This document shows, in pieces, positions 10,275 through 21,404 of a DNA stretch of 64,000 nucleotides. A program made the translations under genes and the position numbers. The stretch's first letter is position 1. Every line of letters begins with the position of its first letter. The notes under the pieces are model-generated. The model was given only the letters and a program-made list of their open reading frames with translations, was not told the DNA's origin and did not search any database. This DNA is from Meghimatium bilineatum (lineage: Eukaryota > Mollusca > Gastropoda > Stylommatophora > Philomycidae), in NCBI GenBank assembly GCA_034231615.1, contig CM067315.1, positions 9,881,915-9,945,914 on the forward strand, given 5' to 3'.

Positions 10275-13200
10275 CTAGTCTCTGTGACGAGAGATACAGA
10301 GTGTGTATCTGTGACGAGAGATACAGAGTGTGTATCTGTGACGAGAGATACAGAGTGTGTATCTGTGACGGAGATATACAGAGTGAGTATCTGTGACGGA
10401 GATATACAGAGTGTGTATCTGTGACGGAGATATACAGAGTGAGTATCTGTGACGGAGATATACAGAGTGTGTATCTGTGACGGAGATATACAGAGTGCGT
10501 ATCTGTGACGAGAGATACAGAGTGTGTATCTGTGACGGAGATATACAGAGTGAGTATCTGTGACGGAGATATACAGAGTGTGTATCTGTGACGAGAGATA
10601 TACAGAGTGAGTATCTGTGACGGAGATATACAGAGTGAGTATCTGTGACGGAGATATACAGAGTGTGTATCTGTGACGAGAGATATACAGAGTGTGTATC
10701 TGTGACGAGAGATATACAGAGTGCGTATCTGTGACGGAGATATACAGAGTGCGTATCTGTGACGAGAGATATACAGAGTGTGTATCTGTGACGGAGATAT
10801 ACAGAGTGAGTATCTGTGACGGAGATATACAGAGTGTGTATCTGTGACGGAGATATACAGAGTGAGTATCTGTGACGAGAGATATACAGAGTGTGTATCT
10901 GTGACGGAGATATACAGAGTGCGTATCTGTGACGGAGATATACAGAGTGAGTATCTGTGACGAGAGATACAGAGCGAGTATCTGTGACGAGAGATACAGA
11001 GTGTGTATCTGTGACGGAGATATACAGAGTGAGTATCTGTGACGGAGATATACAGAGCGAGTATCTGTGACGGAGATATACAGAGCGAGTATCTGTGACG
11101 AGAGATACAGAGTGTGTATCTGTGACGAGAGATACAGAGTGTGTATCTGTGACGGAGATATACAGAGCGAGTATCTGTGACGGAGATATACAGAGCGAGT
11201 ATCTGTGACGGAGATATACAGAGCGAGTATCTGTGACGGAGATATACAGAGCGAGTATCTGTGACGGAGATATACAGAGCGAGTATCTGTGACGAGAGAT
11301 ACAGAGTGTGTATCTGTGACGAGAGATACAGAGTGTGTATCTGTGACGGAGATATACAGAGTGAGTATCTGTGACGGAGATATACAGAGCGAGGATCTGT
11401 GACGGAGATATACAGAGTGCGTATCTGTGACGAGAGATATACAGAGCGAGTATCTGTGACGGAGATATACAGAGTGCGTATCTGTGACGAGAGATATACA
11501 GAGCGAGTATCTGTGACGGAGATATACAGAGCGAGTATCTGTGACGGAGATATACAGAGTGAGTATCTGTGACGGAGATATACAGAGCGAGGATCTGTGA
11601 CGGAGATATACAGAGTGCGTATCTGTGACGAGAGATATACAGAGCGAGTATCTGTGACGGAGATATACAGAGTGCGTATCTGTGACGAGAGATATACAGA
11701 GCGAGTATCTGTGACGGAGATATACAGAGCGAGTATCTGTGACGGAGATATACAGAGCGAGTATCTGTGACGGAGATATACAGAGCGAGTATCTGTGACG
11801 GAGATATACAGAGCGAGTATCTGTGACGGAGATATACAGAGCGAGTATCTGTGACGAGAGATACAGAGTGCGTATCTGTGGCGGAGATATACAGAGTGCG
11901 TATCTGTGACGGAGATATACAGAGCGAGTATCTGTAACGGAGATATACAGAGTGAGTATCTGTGACGGAGATATACAGAGTGTGTATCTGTGACGGAGAT
12001 ATACAGAGTGTGTATCTGTGACGGAGATATACAGAGTGCGTATCTGTGACGGAGATATACAGAGTGTGTATCTGTGACGGAGATATACAGAGTGTGTATC
12101 TGTGACGGAGATGTACAGAGTGAGGATCTGTGACGGAGATATACAGAGTGCGTATCTGTGACGAGAGATATACAGAGTGCGTATCTGTGACGGAGATATA
12201 CAGAGTGTGTATCTGTGACGGAGATATACAGAGTGAGGATCTGTGACGAGAGATACAGAGCGAGGATCTGTGACGGAGATATACAGAGTGTGTATCTGTG
12301 ACGGAGATATACAGAGTGAGTATCTGTGACGGAGATATACAGAGTGAGTATCTGTGTCGGAGATATACAGAGTGCGTATCTGTGACGAGAGATATACAGA
12401 GTGCGTATCTGTGACGGAGATATACAGAGTGCGTATCTGTGACGGAGATATACAGAGCGAGGATCTGTGACGGAGATATACAGAGTGAGTATCTGTGACG
12501 GAGATATACAGAGTGCGTATCTGTGACGGAGATATACAGAGTGTGTATCTGTGACGGAGATATACAGAGTGCGTATCTGTGACGGAGATATACAGAGTGC
12601 GTATCTGTGACGGAGATATACAGAGTGCGTATCTGTGACGGAGATATACAGAGTGCGTATCTGTGACGGAGATATACAGAGTGCGTATCTGTGACGGAGA
12701 TATACAGAGTGCGTATCTGTGACGGAGATATACAGAGCGAGTATCTGTGACGGAGATATACAGAGTGCGTATCTGTGACGAGAGATACAGAGTGCGTATC
12801 TGTGACGGAGATATACAGAGTGCGTATCTGTGACGAGAGATACAGAGCGAGTATCTGTGACGGAGATATACAGAGTGCGTATCTGTGACGGAGATATACA
12901 GAGTGCGTATCTGTGACGAGAGATATACAGAGCGAGTATCTGTGACGAGAGATACAGAGCGAGTATCTGTGACGGAGATATACAGAGCGAGTATCTGTGA
13001 CGGAGATATACAGAGTGCGTATCTGTGACGAGAGATATACAGAGCGAGTATCTGTGACGAGATATACAGAGCGAGTATCTGTGACGGAGATATACAGAGC
13101 GAGTATCTGTGACGGAGATATACAGAGCGAGGATCTGTGACGGAGATATACAGAGTGCGTATCTGTGACGAGAGATATACAGAGCGAGTATCTGTGACGA

Positions 13201-14792
13201 GAGATACAGAGCGAGTATCTGTGACGGAGATATACAGAGCGAGTATCTGTGACGGAGATATACAGAGCGAGGCTCTGTGACGGAGATATACAGAGCGAGT
13301 ATCTGTGACGGAGATATACAGAGCGAGTATCTGTGACGGAGATATACAGAGCGAGTATCTGTGACGAGAGATACAGAGCGAGGATCTGTGACGGAGATAT
13401 ACAGAGCGAGTATCTGTGACGGAGATATACAGAGCGAGTATCTGTGACGGAGATATACAGAGCGAGTATCTGTGACGGAGATATACAGAGCGAGTATCTG
13501 TGACGGAGATATACAGAGTGAGTATCTGTGACGGAGATATACAGAGTGAGTATCTGTGACGGAGATATACAGAGTGCGTATCTGTGACGGAGATATACAG
13601 AGTGCGTATCTGTGACGGAGATATACAGAGTGCGTATCTGTGACGAGAGATACAGAGCGAGGATCTGTGACGGAGATATACAGAGCGAGTATCTGTGGCG
13701 GAGATATACAGAGTGCGTATCTGTGACGGAGATATACAGAGTGCGTATCTGTGACGGAGATATACAGAGTGCGTATCTGTGACGGAGATATACAGAGCGA
13801 GTATCTGTGACGGAGATATACAGAGTGAGTATCTGTGACGAGAGATACAGAGTGCGTATCTGTGACGGAGATATACAGAGTGAGTATCTGTGGCGGAGAT
13901 ATACAGAGTGAGTATCTGTGACGGAGATATACAGAGTGCGTATCTGTGGCGGAGATATACAGAGTGCGTATCTGTGACGAGAGATACAGAGCGAGGATCT
14001 GTGACGAGAGATATACAGAGTGCGTATCTGTGACGAGAGATACAGAGCGAGGATCTGTGACGGAGATATACAGAGTGCGTATCTGTGACGAGAGATACAG
14101 AGCGAGGATCTGTGACGGAGATGTACAAAGTGCGTATCTGTGGCGGAGATATACAGAGTGCGTATCTGTGACGAGAGATACAGAGCGAGGATCTGTGACG
14201 AGAGATATACAGAGCGAGTATCTGTGACGAGAAATATACAGAGTGCGTATCTGTGACGAGAGATACAGAGCGAGTATCTGTGACGGAGATATACAGAGCG
14301 AGGATCTGTGACGAGAGATATACAGAGTGCGTATCTGTGACGAGAGATACAGAGCGAGTATCTGTGACGGAGATATACAGAGCGAGGATCTGTGACGGAG
14401 ATATACAGAGTGCGTATCTGTGACGAGAGATACTGAGCGAGTATCTGTGACGGAGATATACAGAGCGAGGATCTGTGACGAGAGATATACAGAGCGAGTA
14501 TCTGTGACGAGAGATATACAGAGTGCGTATCTGTTAGGAGAGATACAGAGCGAGGATCTGTGACGGAGATATACAGAGTGCGTATCTGTGACGAGAGATA
14601 CAGAGCGAGGATCTGTGACGGAGATATACAGAGTGCGTATCTGTGACGAGAGATACAGAGCGAGGATCTGTGACGGAGATGTACAGAGTGTGTATCTGTG
14701 ACGAGAGATACAGAGCGAGGATCTGTGACGGAGATGTACAGAGTGTGTATCTGTGACGAGAGATACAGAGCGAGGCTCTGTGACGGAGAGAT
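10275..14792 (+). repeat. 4.5 kb satellite of 27-29-bp units
   Basis: Roughly 160 units of GAGATATACAGAGTGCGTAT plus CTGTGACG. Length variants: 27 bp (CGAGAGATACAGAG) and 29 bp (CGAGAGATATACAG). Sequence variants: GTGTGTATC, GTGAGTATC, GTGCGTATC, GCGAGTATC and GCGAGGATC. GTGTG dominates the left edge and GCGAGGATC the right. The minus strand is open for 1305 codons because the unit has no stop in any of its three minus frames. Not a gene. Confidence 0.98.
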
Positions 14793-14924
14793 AAAGATAC
14801 TCTTTCTAGGTCTTTCTAGGTCACCTAACTAGGATATATTCCTCCTAGCAGAAAGTGAATAGGAGCTGCACAGATAAACAGATCAAATGATCAAATCAAG
14901 TAGAGCATATATACTGGATATGAA

Positions 14925-15085
14925 CATCGAAGTGTACAGCTTGACTGCAATATATGCGCCTTTCTTCCTGATACGTCGCACTTCATCATGGCTTCTGGGT
15001 CACTTGGACTCTGTATGGCATGTGATGGAATAGCCAACTGGACCGACCCCGAAACCTCCTTAGTCGGTTCCTTTGTAAAAAAAAA
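14925..15085 (-). mobile_element. SINE B relic
   Basis: TATATGCGCCTTTCTTCCTG, CACTTCATCATGGCTTCTGG and AACCTCCTTAGTCGG in SINE B order. Confidence 0.7.
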
Positions 15086-15109
15086 AACACCGTGTAATAT
15101 TTAAAGGCA

Positions 15110-15290
15110 ATATAGATGTGATTCTCTAGACGAATGATAAGAATAGTAATAAGGAGAGATGGGGGGGGATCTAAAAGAGTAAGATCTTTTAGATCAATAT
15201 AGATGTGTGCAATATGGATGTGATTCTCTAGACGAATGATAAGAATAATAATGACAGCTAGAGATATCAAGGAGAGATGGGGGGTGTTTG
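15110..15290 (+). repeat. Direct duplication, about 100 bp
   Basis: GATGTGATTCTCTAGACGAA, TGATAAGAATA and GGAGAGATGGGGGG occur twice, at 15115 and 15219. Confidence 0.85.
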
Positions 15291-15494
15291 AAAGAGTAAA
15301 ATGTAAAACTGGGTTTTTTTTACAGATATCTGACAGAGAAGATCTTTATTTATTTATTATTTACCACGTTGTAAAAATAACAAACGTTTGGGGGAGATGG
15401 TTACAACGTGTAATATTGAAAGCGAGAGAAGACAGGTGTCGACAGTATGAGAAAATATTATATAGTTTAACATCGTGTCTTGGCGAATAGTCAA

Positions 15495-15933
15495 AATCAT
15501 CATCATCATCAAGTGCCGTCTCTGCAACGAACGTTGGCTACAACAGATCTCCAACATCCCTGTCTTTTGTTTTGGTGGTGCACTCTGCTGGACTGTAACT
15601 TGTCCATCTTGAGATGTTACTCTCCCAATTGTATCTCTGCCTACCTCTTGCTCGCTTCCCTGAGACTTTACCCTAAAGTAAAGTCTTCAATAAGATGTCA
15701 TGTCTTTTAACGTGTCCACAATATTTTACTTGCCTTAACTTTATTTCTCTTAGTAATTCTTTCTTCATATTAAGTGTTGTTAGAACTTCTTTGCCTTTTT
15801 TTTTCTCTTTCCATGATGTTCTCCCTGTTCTATATACCCACATCTCAAAGGCATCAATTATGTTTTCTAATTGTTTGTTTAGTGTCCATGTTTCTGATCC
15901 ATACAGTAATATAGAGTAGATGTAGCATTTTAT
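15495..15933 (-). mobile_element. LINE family B, 3' end, with target duplication
   Basis: Encodes IIKCYIYSILLYGSETWTLN, FEMWVYRTGRTSWKEKKK and LREIKLRQVKYCGHVKRHD. Tail CATCATCATCATC on +. AATAGTCAA at 15486-15494 and 15934-15942. Frame broken after KTLL. Confidence 0.92.
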
Positions 15934-16042
15934 AATAGTCAACAACGAGCCTAATAAAAAATACTACAAAATGAGGAAGTTGTAAGGATCCATGATCTCC
16001 TATGCATGTCATCTTGATGACGAGGGTCCTAAATTTGTTGCA

Positions 16043-16450
16043 CTCTTAGTCTCAACTCAGAGTAGAACATCTCCTGAACTACCAAAATCAACAAGATATA
16101 TCGAGTTCTTAGTCTCAACTCAGAGTAGAACATCTCCTGAACTACCAACATCAACTAAATATATGGAGTTCTTAGTCTCAACTCAGAGTAGAACATCTCC
16201 TGAACTACCACCATCAACTAAATATATTGAGTTCTTAGTCTCAACTCAGAGTAGAACATCTCCTGAACTACCAACATCAACTAAATATATTGAGTTCTTA
16301 GTCTGAACTCAGAGTAGAACATCTCCTGAACTACCAAAATCAACTAGATATATCGAGTTCTTAGTCTCAACTCAGAACAGAACATCTCGTGAACTACCAA
16401 AATCTACTAGATCTATCGAGTTCTTAGTCTGAACTCAGACCAGCACTTAT
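16043..16450 (+). repeat. 63-bp minisatellite
   Basis: About 6.5 units of CTTAGTCTCAACTCAGAGTA, GAACATCTCCTGAACTACCA, ACATCAACTAAATATATTGA. Confidence 0.95.
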
Positions 16451-16685
16451 CGCCTGAACTAACTACCAAGTTTCACAAGACATATCGAGTTTTTAGTCTA
16501 GCCTCCCTCAGACCAACACTTATATCCAACCACCAAGTTTACTGATGCACTATTCTGTCTTATGATAATCAATCTAATATAGATTCTGCATCTACTAAAG
16601 TTCAATTGTACATTTTTAACAGATCGATACAGAAGTGCATGGGTAGGATAGGCAATTGAAGAAATCCGTGAAAGATAAATTAATC

Positions 16686-17130
16686 ATCACCGTGTGTCGT
16701 CTCCGCATCAAATGTTACTGCAACGGATCTACAATATAATATGTTATCTTGGTGGTGTACTACTCGTATAATAGACTATACCCAATCCATCTCATGGTGT
16801 TTTCTTTCCACGTGTATCTTTCCCTACCTCATGATGGCAGACCCTCAACTCTACGCTCAAGTAAAGTCTTCAACAAGGTCCACTTCTCTAAGCATGTCTA
16901 AAATATTGTATTTTTTTCATTGTTGTTTACTTTAATAATTCTCTTCTCATATCCAGTGTTGCCACACAGTGTTGCCACCCAGGGTTGCCACCCAGTGTTA
17001 CCAGAAACTCCTTGTTTTCTTCTCTTTCAACGAAGTTCTTATCTAACCATATCTCAAAGGGATCAATTCCTCTTCTAGCTACCTTCTCTTAGTCCATGTT
17101 TCTGAACAACATATGCATGCAGGATAGAGG
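16686..17130 (-). mobile_element. Old LINE family B relic
   Basis: CACCGTGTGTCGTCTCCGCA, GGCAGACCCTCAACTCTACG and AACCATATCTCAAAGGGATC parallel the minus-strand end of family B (15.5, 48.2 kb), with heavy decay and a local GTTGCCACCCAG repeat at 16958-17002. Confidence 0.65.
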
Positions 17131-17194
17131 TAGCATGTCAGATCAGTGCGGGTATAACAGTTTTTCAACAAGGTAGACAATTACAAGCAATTCT

Positions 17195-17420
17195 TCATTT
17201 TCAGCTTTCATTCTCACGCTCCCACTGGATTTCTCTTGTAACAGAACATTGTCATACTCCGCTGGATTTATATTTTAGCAAGACATTCTCACAATCCCAC
17301 TGGATTTCTCTTGTAGCAGGACAATTTCCTACAAGATTTCCAGTTTGATACAGTCCACAGAATGGAAATGCGCTGTATCGCAGTTTTATTTGCGTCAATG
17401 GCCCAACGCATCAATATTCG
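17195..17420 (-). mobile_element. SINE A with internal duplications
   Basis: TCATTTTCAGCTTTCATTCT then three copies of CCCACTGGATTTCTCTTGTA-like text, then GGAAATGCGCTGTATCGCAG and GCGTCAATGGCCCAACGCAT. Confidence 0.8.
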
Positions 17421-17504
17421 GAGGAGTAGGCGATTCAAAAGAGATAAAACCGAAAGGACAGATCAGTCAATACCTACCACAATCTTGCTCACACTGCAAC
17501 AGGT

Positions 17505-17790
17505 CTTTCATCAGCCACATCTGAGGACTCAATCAATCAAGTGCCACGCCGAGTGAAGTATTAGATTCATTAGCTACATCTGAGGGTTCAATCAATCAAG
17601 TGCCACGCCGAGTGATGTATACTCATCAGCCACATCTGAGGACTCAATCAATCAAGTGCCACGCCGAGTGAAGTATACTCATCAGCCAAATCTGAGGACT
17701 CAATCAATCAAGTGCTACGCCGAGTGAAGTATTAGATTCATTAGCTACATCTGAGGGTTCAATCAATCAAGTGCCACGCCGAGTGAATTA
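17505..17790 (+). repeat. About 60-bp minisatellite
   Basis: Five units with CATCTGAGGACTCAATCAAT, CAAGTGCCACGCCGAGTGAA and a variable ATTAGATTCATTAGC spacer. Confidence 0.93.
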
Positions 17791-17799
17791 TGCGATCAT

Positions 17800-18155
17800 G
17801 ACAACTCTCTGTCTCTTCTATTGTTAATAAGTTCAGTTTGTGCTTTTTGTGCCACAGTGACAACACATTCAATAATTTCTCTCTTTGTCGTTCTCTGTCT
17901 CTTCTCCCTTTGATCTTTCCGGTGTTTACTAAATTTTCAAGTTTTGTTTATCTCATCACATTGTCTAAAAATCTTGATTGTCTGTCTCTAATTTTTTATA
18001 TAATTTGTTGTTGTACTCCAGCATCTCAGAGAACTTCTACATTGGTTTTCTTGGCTGTCCATGGAATTTTCATCATTCTTCTTAAAAGCAACATCTCGGT
18101 TGCCTCTAGCTTATCTTGTGTACTTCTCGGGTATTTCAAACAATAAAACCAAACG
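17800..18155 (-). mobile_element. Degenerate LINE fragment
   Basis: The minus strand reads TRSTQDKLEATEMLLLRRMM, KIPWTAKKTNVEVL, then DRQSRFLDNVMR and GRRDRERQREKLLN after stops. Typical C-terminal LINE tail, many stops. Confidence 0.7.
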
Positions 18156-18244
18156 TGGCCCTTCTTAGCGCATTTCTCTTATTCGCTTGCGAAGGAGGAA
18201 CATTGTCGTCCACATCAGAGGTGGCATTTTGCAATTATCATCAA

Positions 18245-18416
18245 TTAACTGACACTTGGAGAGTTGTACATTACAGTTGGTACACTATAACAAGTTGTGT
18301 GTTACAATTATTGGTACACTATAACAGCTGTGTGTTACAATTATTGGTACACTATAACAAGTTGTGTGTTACAATTATTGGTACACTATAACAGCTGTGT
18401 GTTACATTAACAGTTA
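18245..18416 (+). repeat. 36-bp minisatellite, left part
   Basis: About four units of GGTACACTATAACAAGTTGT then GTGTTACAATTATT. Confidence 0.92.
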
Positions 18417-18429
18417 TGCTTTGCAATTC

Positions 18430-18708
18430 TTCTTCTTTTTCTGCGTTCGTTCTAACTCCTGCAGATTAGCAGAATGTAGTCCGGAGAACGGAATGCGTTA
18501 TGTCATGGTTTACAGCATAGCTGCGATATCTGCGCCTTTCGGGCTGACACATCCGACTTCAGCATGGCTTTGGGTCACTGACCCTATATGGGATGGGACA
18601 GCCAACTCCATCCCATAACCTCCTTAGTCGCCTTTTACGACATACATGGAAGGTAAACAGTGTTTCTATTCTTTGCTCTCCTTTAGGGCCCTGGAAACAC
18701 ACAGGCGG
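18430..18708 (-). mobile_element. SINE B, full length, with target duplication
   Basis: 279 bp between perfect copies of TGCTTTGCAATTC (18417-18429, 18709-18721). Parts in + order: (TTC)n, CTGCGTTCGTTCTAACTCC, ATCTGCGCCTTTCGGG, ATGGGATGGGACAGCCAAC, CTCCTTAGTCGCCTTTTACG and AACACACAGGCGG. Confidence 0.95.
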
Positions 18709-18721
18709 TGCTTTGCAATTC

Positions 18722-18850
18722 ATGCAAAATACCAGTTGTGCTTTGCTATTGGTGCACTGTACCAGTTGTGTGTTACATTTGGTGCACTGTACCAGTTGTG
18801 TGTTACATTTGGTGCACTGTACCAGTTGTGTGTTACAATTGTTGTTTATA
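18722..18850 (+). repeat. 30-bp minisatellite, right part
   Basis: About four units of GGTGCACTGTACCAGTTGTG then TGTTACATTT, related to the left part at 18.3 kb. Confidence 0.92.
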
Positions 18851-19119
18851 CAAATTGCTGAAAGTTAGCGGTCGTTACGCCAGGATCTCAAGATAGAACG
18901 TTTTGGGTGATACACATGTACATTATTATATGTACTAATCTCTCATCCTTTGAAATGTGCTTTTACATAATCCATTATTTTCTGGGGGGGAAACATCAGC
19001 CATACATATGTTTCTCTGGAATAAGTGACGTGAACTAGGAATTGATTTCAAAGATTTTTTTTTTAACACGGCGATCAATCAAATAATTTCTATGAAGACG
19101 ACCTGCAGCTATATTATAG

Positions 19120-19516
19120 TTATCACCGTCATTATCATCACCAGCATCAATATCATCATCATCACCATAATCATTATCAACATCCTCATCGCCAACATCA
19201 TCATCATGATCAACATCAACATCATTATCAACATCATCAACAAAATTATCATCATCATCAACATCATCATCATCAACATCATCAACATCATCATCATCAA
19301 CATCATCATCAACATCATCATCATCAACATCATCATCATCAACATCATCAACAAAATTATCATCATCATCAACATCATCATGATCAACATCAACATCATC
19401 ATCATCATCAACATCATCATTATCAACATCATCAACAAAATTATCATCATCATCAACATCATCATCATCATCAACATCATCATCAACATCATCATCATCA
19501 TCAACATCATCATCAA

Positions 19517-19554
<38 letters not shown>

Positions 19555-19757
19555 TCATCATCAAAATCATCATCATCATCATCAACAACATCATCAAAAT
19601 CATCATCAACATCATCATCATCATCAAAATCATCATCAAAATCATCATCATCATCATCAACAACATCATCAAAATCATCATCAACATCATCATCATAATT
19701 ATCAACATCATTATCATCGCAATCATCGTCACTACCATCATCAATAAAATATCATCA
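19120..19757 (+). repeat. (ATC/AAC) trinucleotide array
   Basis: 640 bp of CATCATCAT and CAACATCAT blocks with a longer recurring block ACAAAATTATCATCATCATC. Ile/Asn and Met frames on the two strands are artefacts. Confidence 0.97.
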
Positions 19758-19759
19758 TC

Positions 19760-20440
19760 ATCAGGAGCGTGCGATAGATTTTCTCAGTATGATGAACGTC
19801 TTTGAAAAGCCGTCCCCGCTCTACTTTTTTTAAATGGTTTTTCTTTGAAATTCTGCCCTCGACAACGACAATGTATTTTATTTGGTGCCACGTGATGCGG
19901 CCCTCTCTCGGCATCATAGCACGGTACGGCCCTAAACATCATCACCATCACCATAATTTTAACAATGAAATATATGACAGTACATTGTCGTAAATACAAT
20001 TGTTCCCTACCAATATTGCTATTTTCTGCTCCGTTTTGGGCCGCTGGCACACACTTTTGATGGGGTTTTTTTCGATATGACAACCACATCAATCACCAAA
20101 ACCACTTAGTCGCTTCTGACAGGATTTATGACAATCAAAATCGATGCCTAATATTTTGCTTTCATTTCTGGCCCCGACAAGACGTTTCTGAGAATTGCAA
20201 GATACAAATCAAAGAATGTTATTTTGCCCAACACTTGCAACTGTTCTGGTGTTTTGTTTTTCTATATTATATACAACGTAGAAGGAAGATTAAAGAGAAG
20301 TACCACACAAGGAAAAAATCACTATGTCTCAATAAAAATCCAAGACACATTCACAACCACAGCAAGTGATCTATACATCCACCCTTCTATCTCACTGCCA
20401 TTCTGGAAGCGTCTCGATTCTGTGCAAGCTGACTAGCCTC
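19760..20440. other. No recognised feature
   Basis: Short frames on both strands without motifs; a small ATCATCACCATCACC run at 19937. Confidence 0.45.
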
Positions 20441-20444
20441 GCCC

Positions 20445-20777
20445 AGTGTTATATTAATGTTTTGGATCCAGTATTTATCGTTGTCTTAGTCTGCCTCTTG
20501 TTCTCTTACCTGAAACATTTCCCTCCATGATTAATCTTTCTAAACCAGTGTGTATTTTTATATTTCCAAAACATGTTAGCTTCCATGTTTTCTTTTATAG
20601 TTTTTTTGAGGAGTCAACCTTCTATTTTCAAATATTTCCGGACGTCTTTCTATCCATGATAGTCTTGAATTTTTCTATAACATTTCATTTCAAAATGTCG
20701 ATATATTCTTTAATATTGTGGATACCTTTGGCCAAGCCTTTTAACCATATGTTGTCACTAGAAGAATATAACTTCTC
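20445..20777 (-). mobile_element. Probable degenerate LINE fragment
   Basis: The minus strand includes IMEGNVSGKRTRGRLRQR, the basic tail typical of LINE ORF2 ends, then decayed text. Weak evidence. Confidence 0.45.
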
Positions 20778-20790
20778 CTTGTTTATTGTA

Positions 20791-21391
20791 AAAATTCTTG
20801 AGACTAACGGGAATTGAACCAGTCCGTTCTACGGCACCAAATCGCCTATCAACAATTGCACACGCGTTTTTCAGTACTTGACTAACCGCATCTCCAAAAA
20901 AAGATGCGATTTCATCAAGCCATTCAAATCGTGCACACAAAGTCACCCGAACGGACCAATCGAGACAAGGACTATTACAACAATAACAAACATCCCGTAC
21001 AGGTTTGAAATATCCTCAGTAACAACAAACATATAACATAATATCCGTATTAGTTATACAAGGACCGATAGGTCTTCTTGTAAACATGGATAACATATAT
21101 AGACAATACAATTTTGCTTCAAATAATTGTTTATACAAGTAAATTTAAGTAGGAAGCCAGAGGACAATTTTTAAAAATTCTTGAGACTAACGGGAATTCG
21201 GGTGACTTTGTGTGCACGATTTGAATGGCTTGATGAAATCGCATCTTTTTTTGGAGATGCGGTTAGTCAAGTACTGAAAAACGCGTGTGCAATTGTTGCT
21301 ATGCGATTTGGTGCCGTAGAACGGACTGGTTCAATTCCCGTTAGTCTCAAGAATTTTTAAAAATTGTCCTCTGGCTTCCTACTTAAATTTA
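20791..21391. mobile_element. Fold-back element with nested perfect inverted repeat
   Basis: The left arm (20791-20950) is the inverse of about 21204-21360: shared AAAAATTCTTGAGACTAACG, AACCAGTCCGTTCTACGGCA and CACACGCGTTTTTCAGTACT. Within it, 21135-21198 and 21333-21396 are perfect 64-bp inverted repeats. The 13-bp CTTGTTTATTGTA borders the whole at 20778-20790 and 21392-21404. It contains GGTTCAATTCCCG, a B-box-like motif, and a GCATC...GATGC hairpin. No protein-coding frame of note. Confidence 0.8.
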
Positions 21392-21404
21392 CTTGTTTAT
21401 TGTA

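Noticed and set aside
10211-14128. 1305-codon minus-strand open frame
   Set aside because: Entirely satellite DNA; the unit lacks stops in every minus frame. No domain, no non-repeat sequence.
19092-19805. Ile/Asn-rich and Met-rich frames on both strands
   Set aside because: ATC trinucleotide array.
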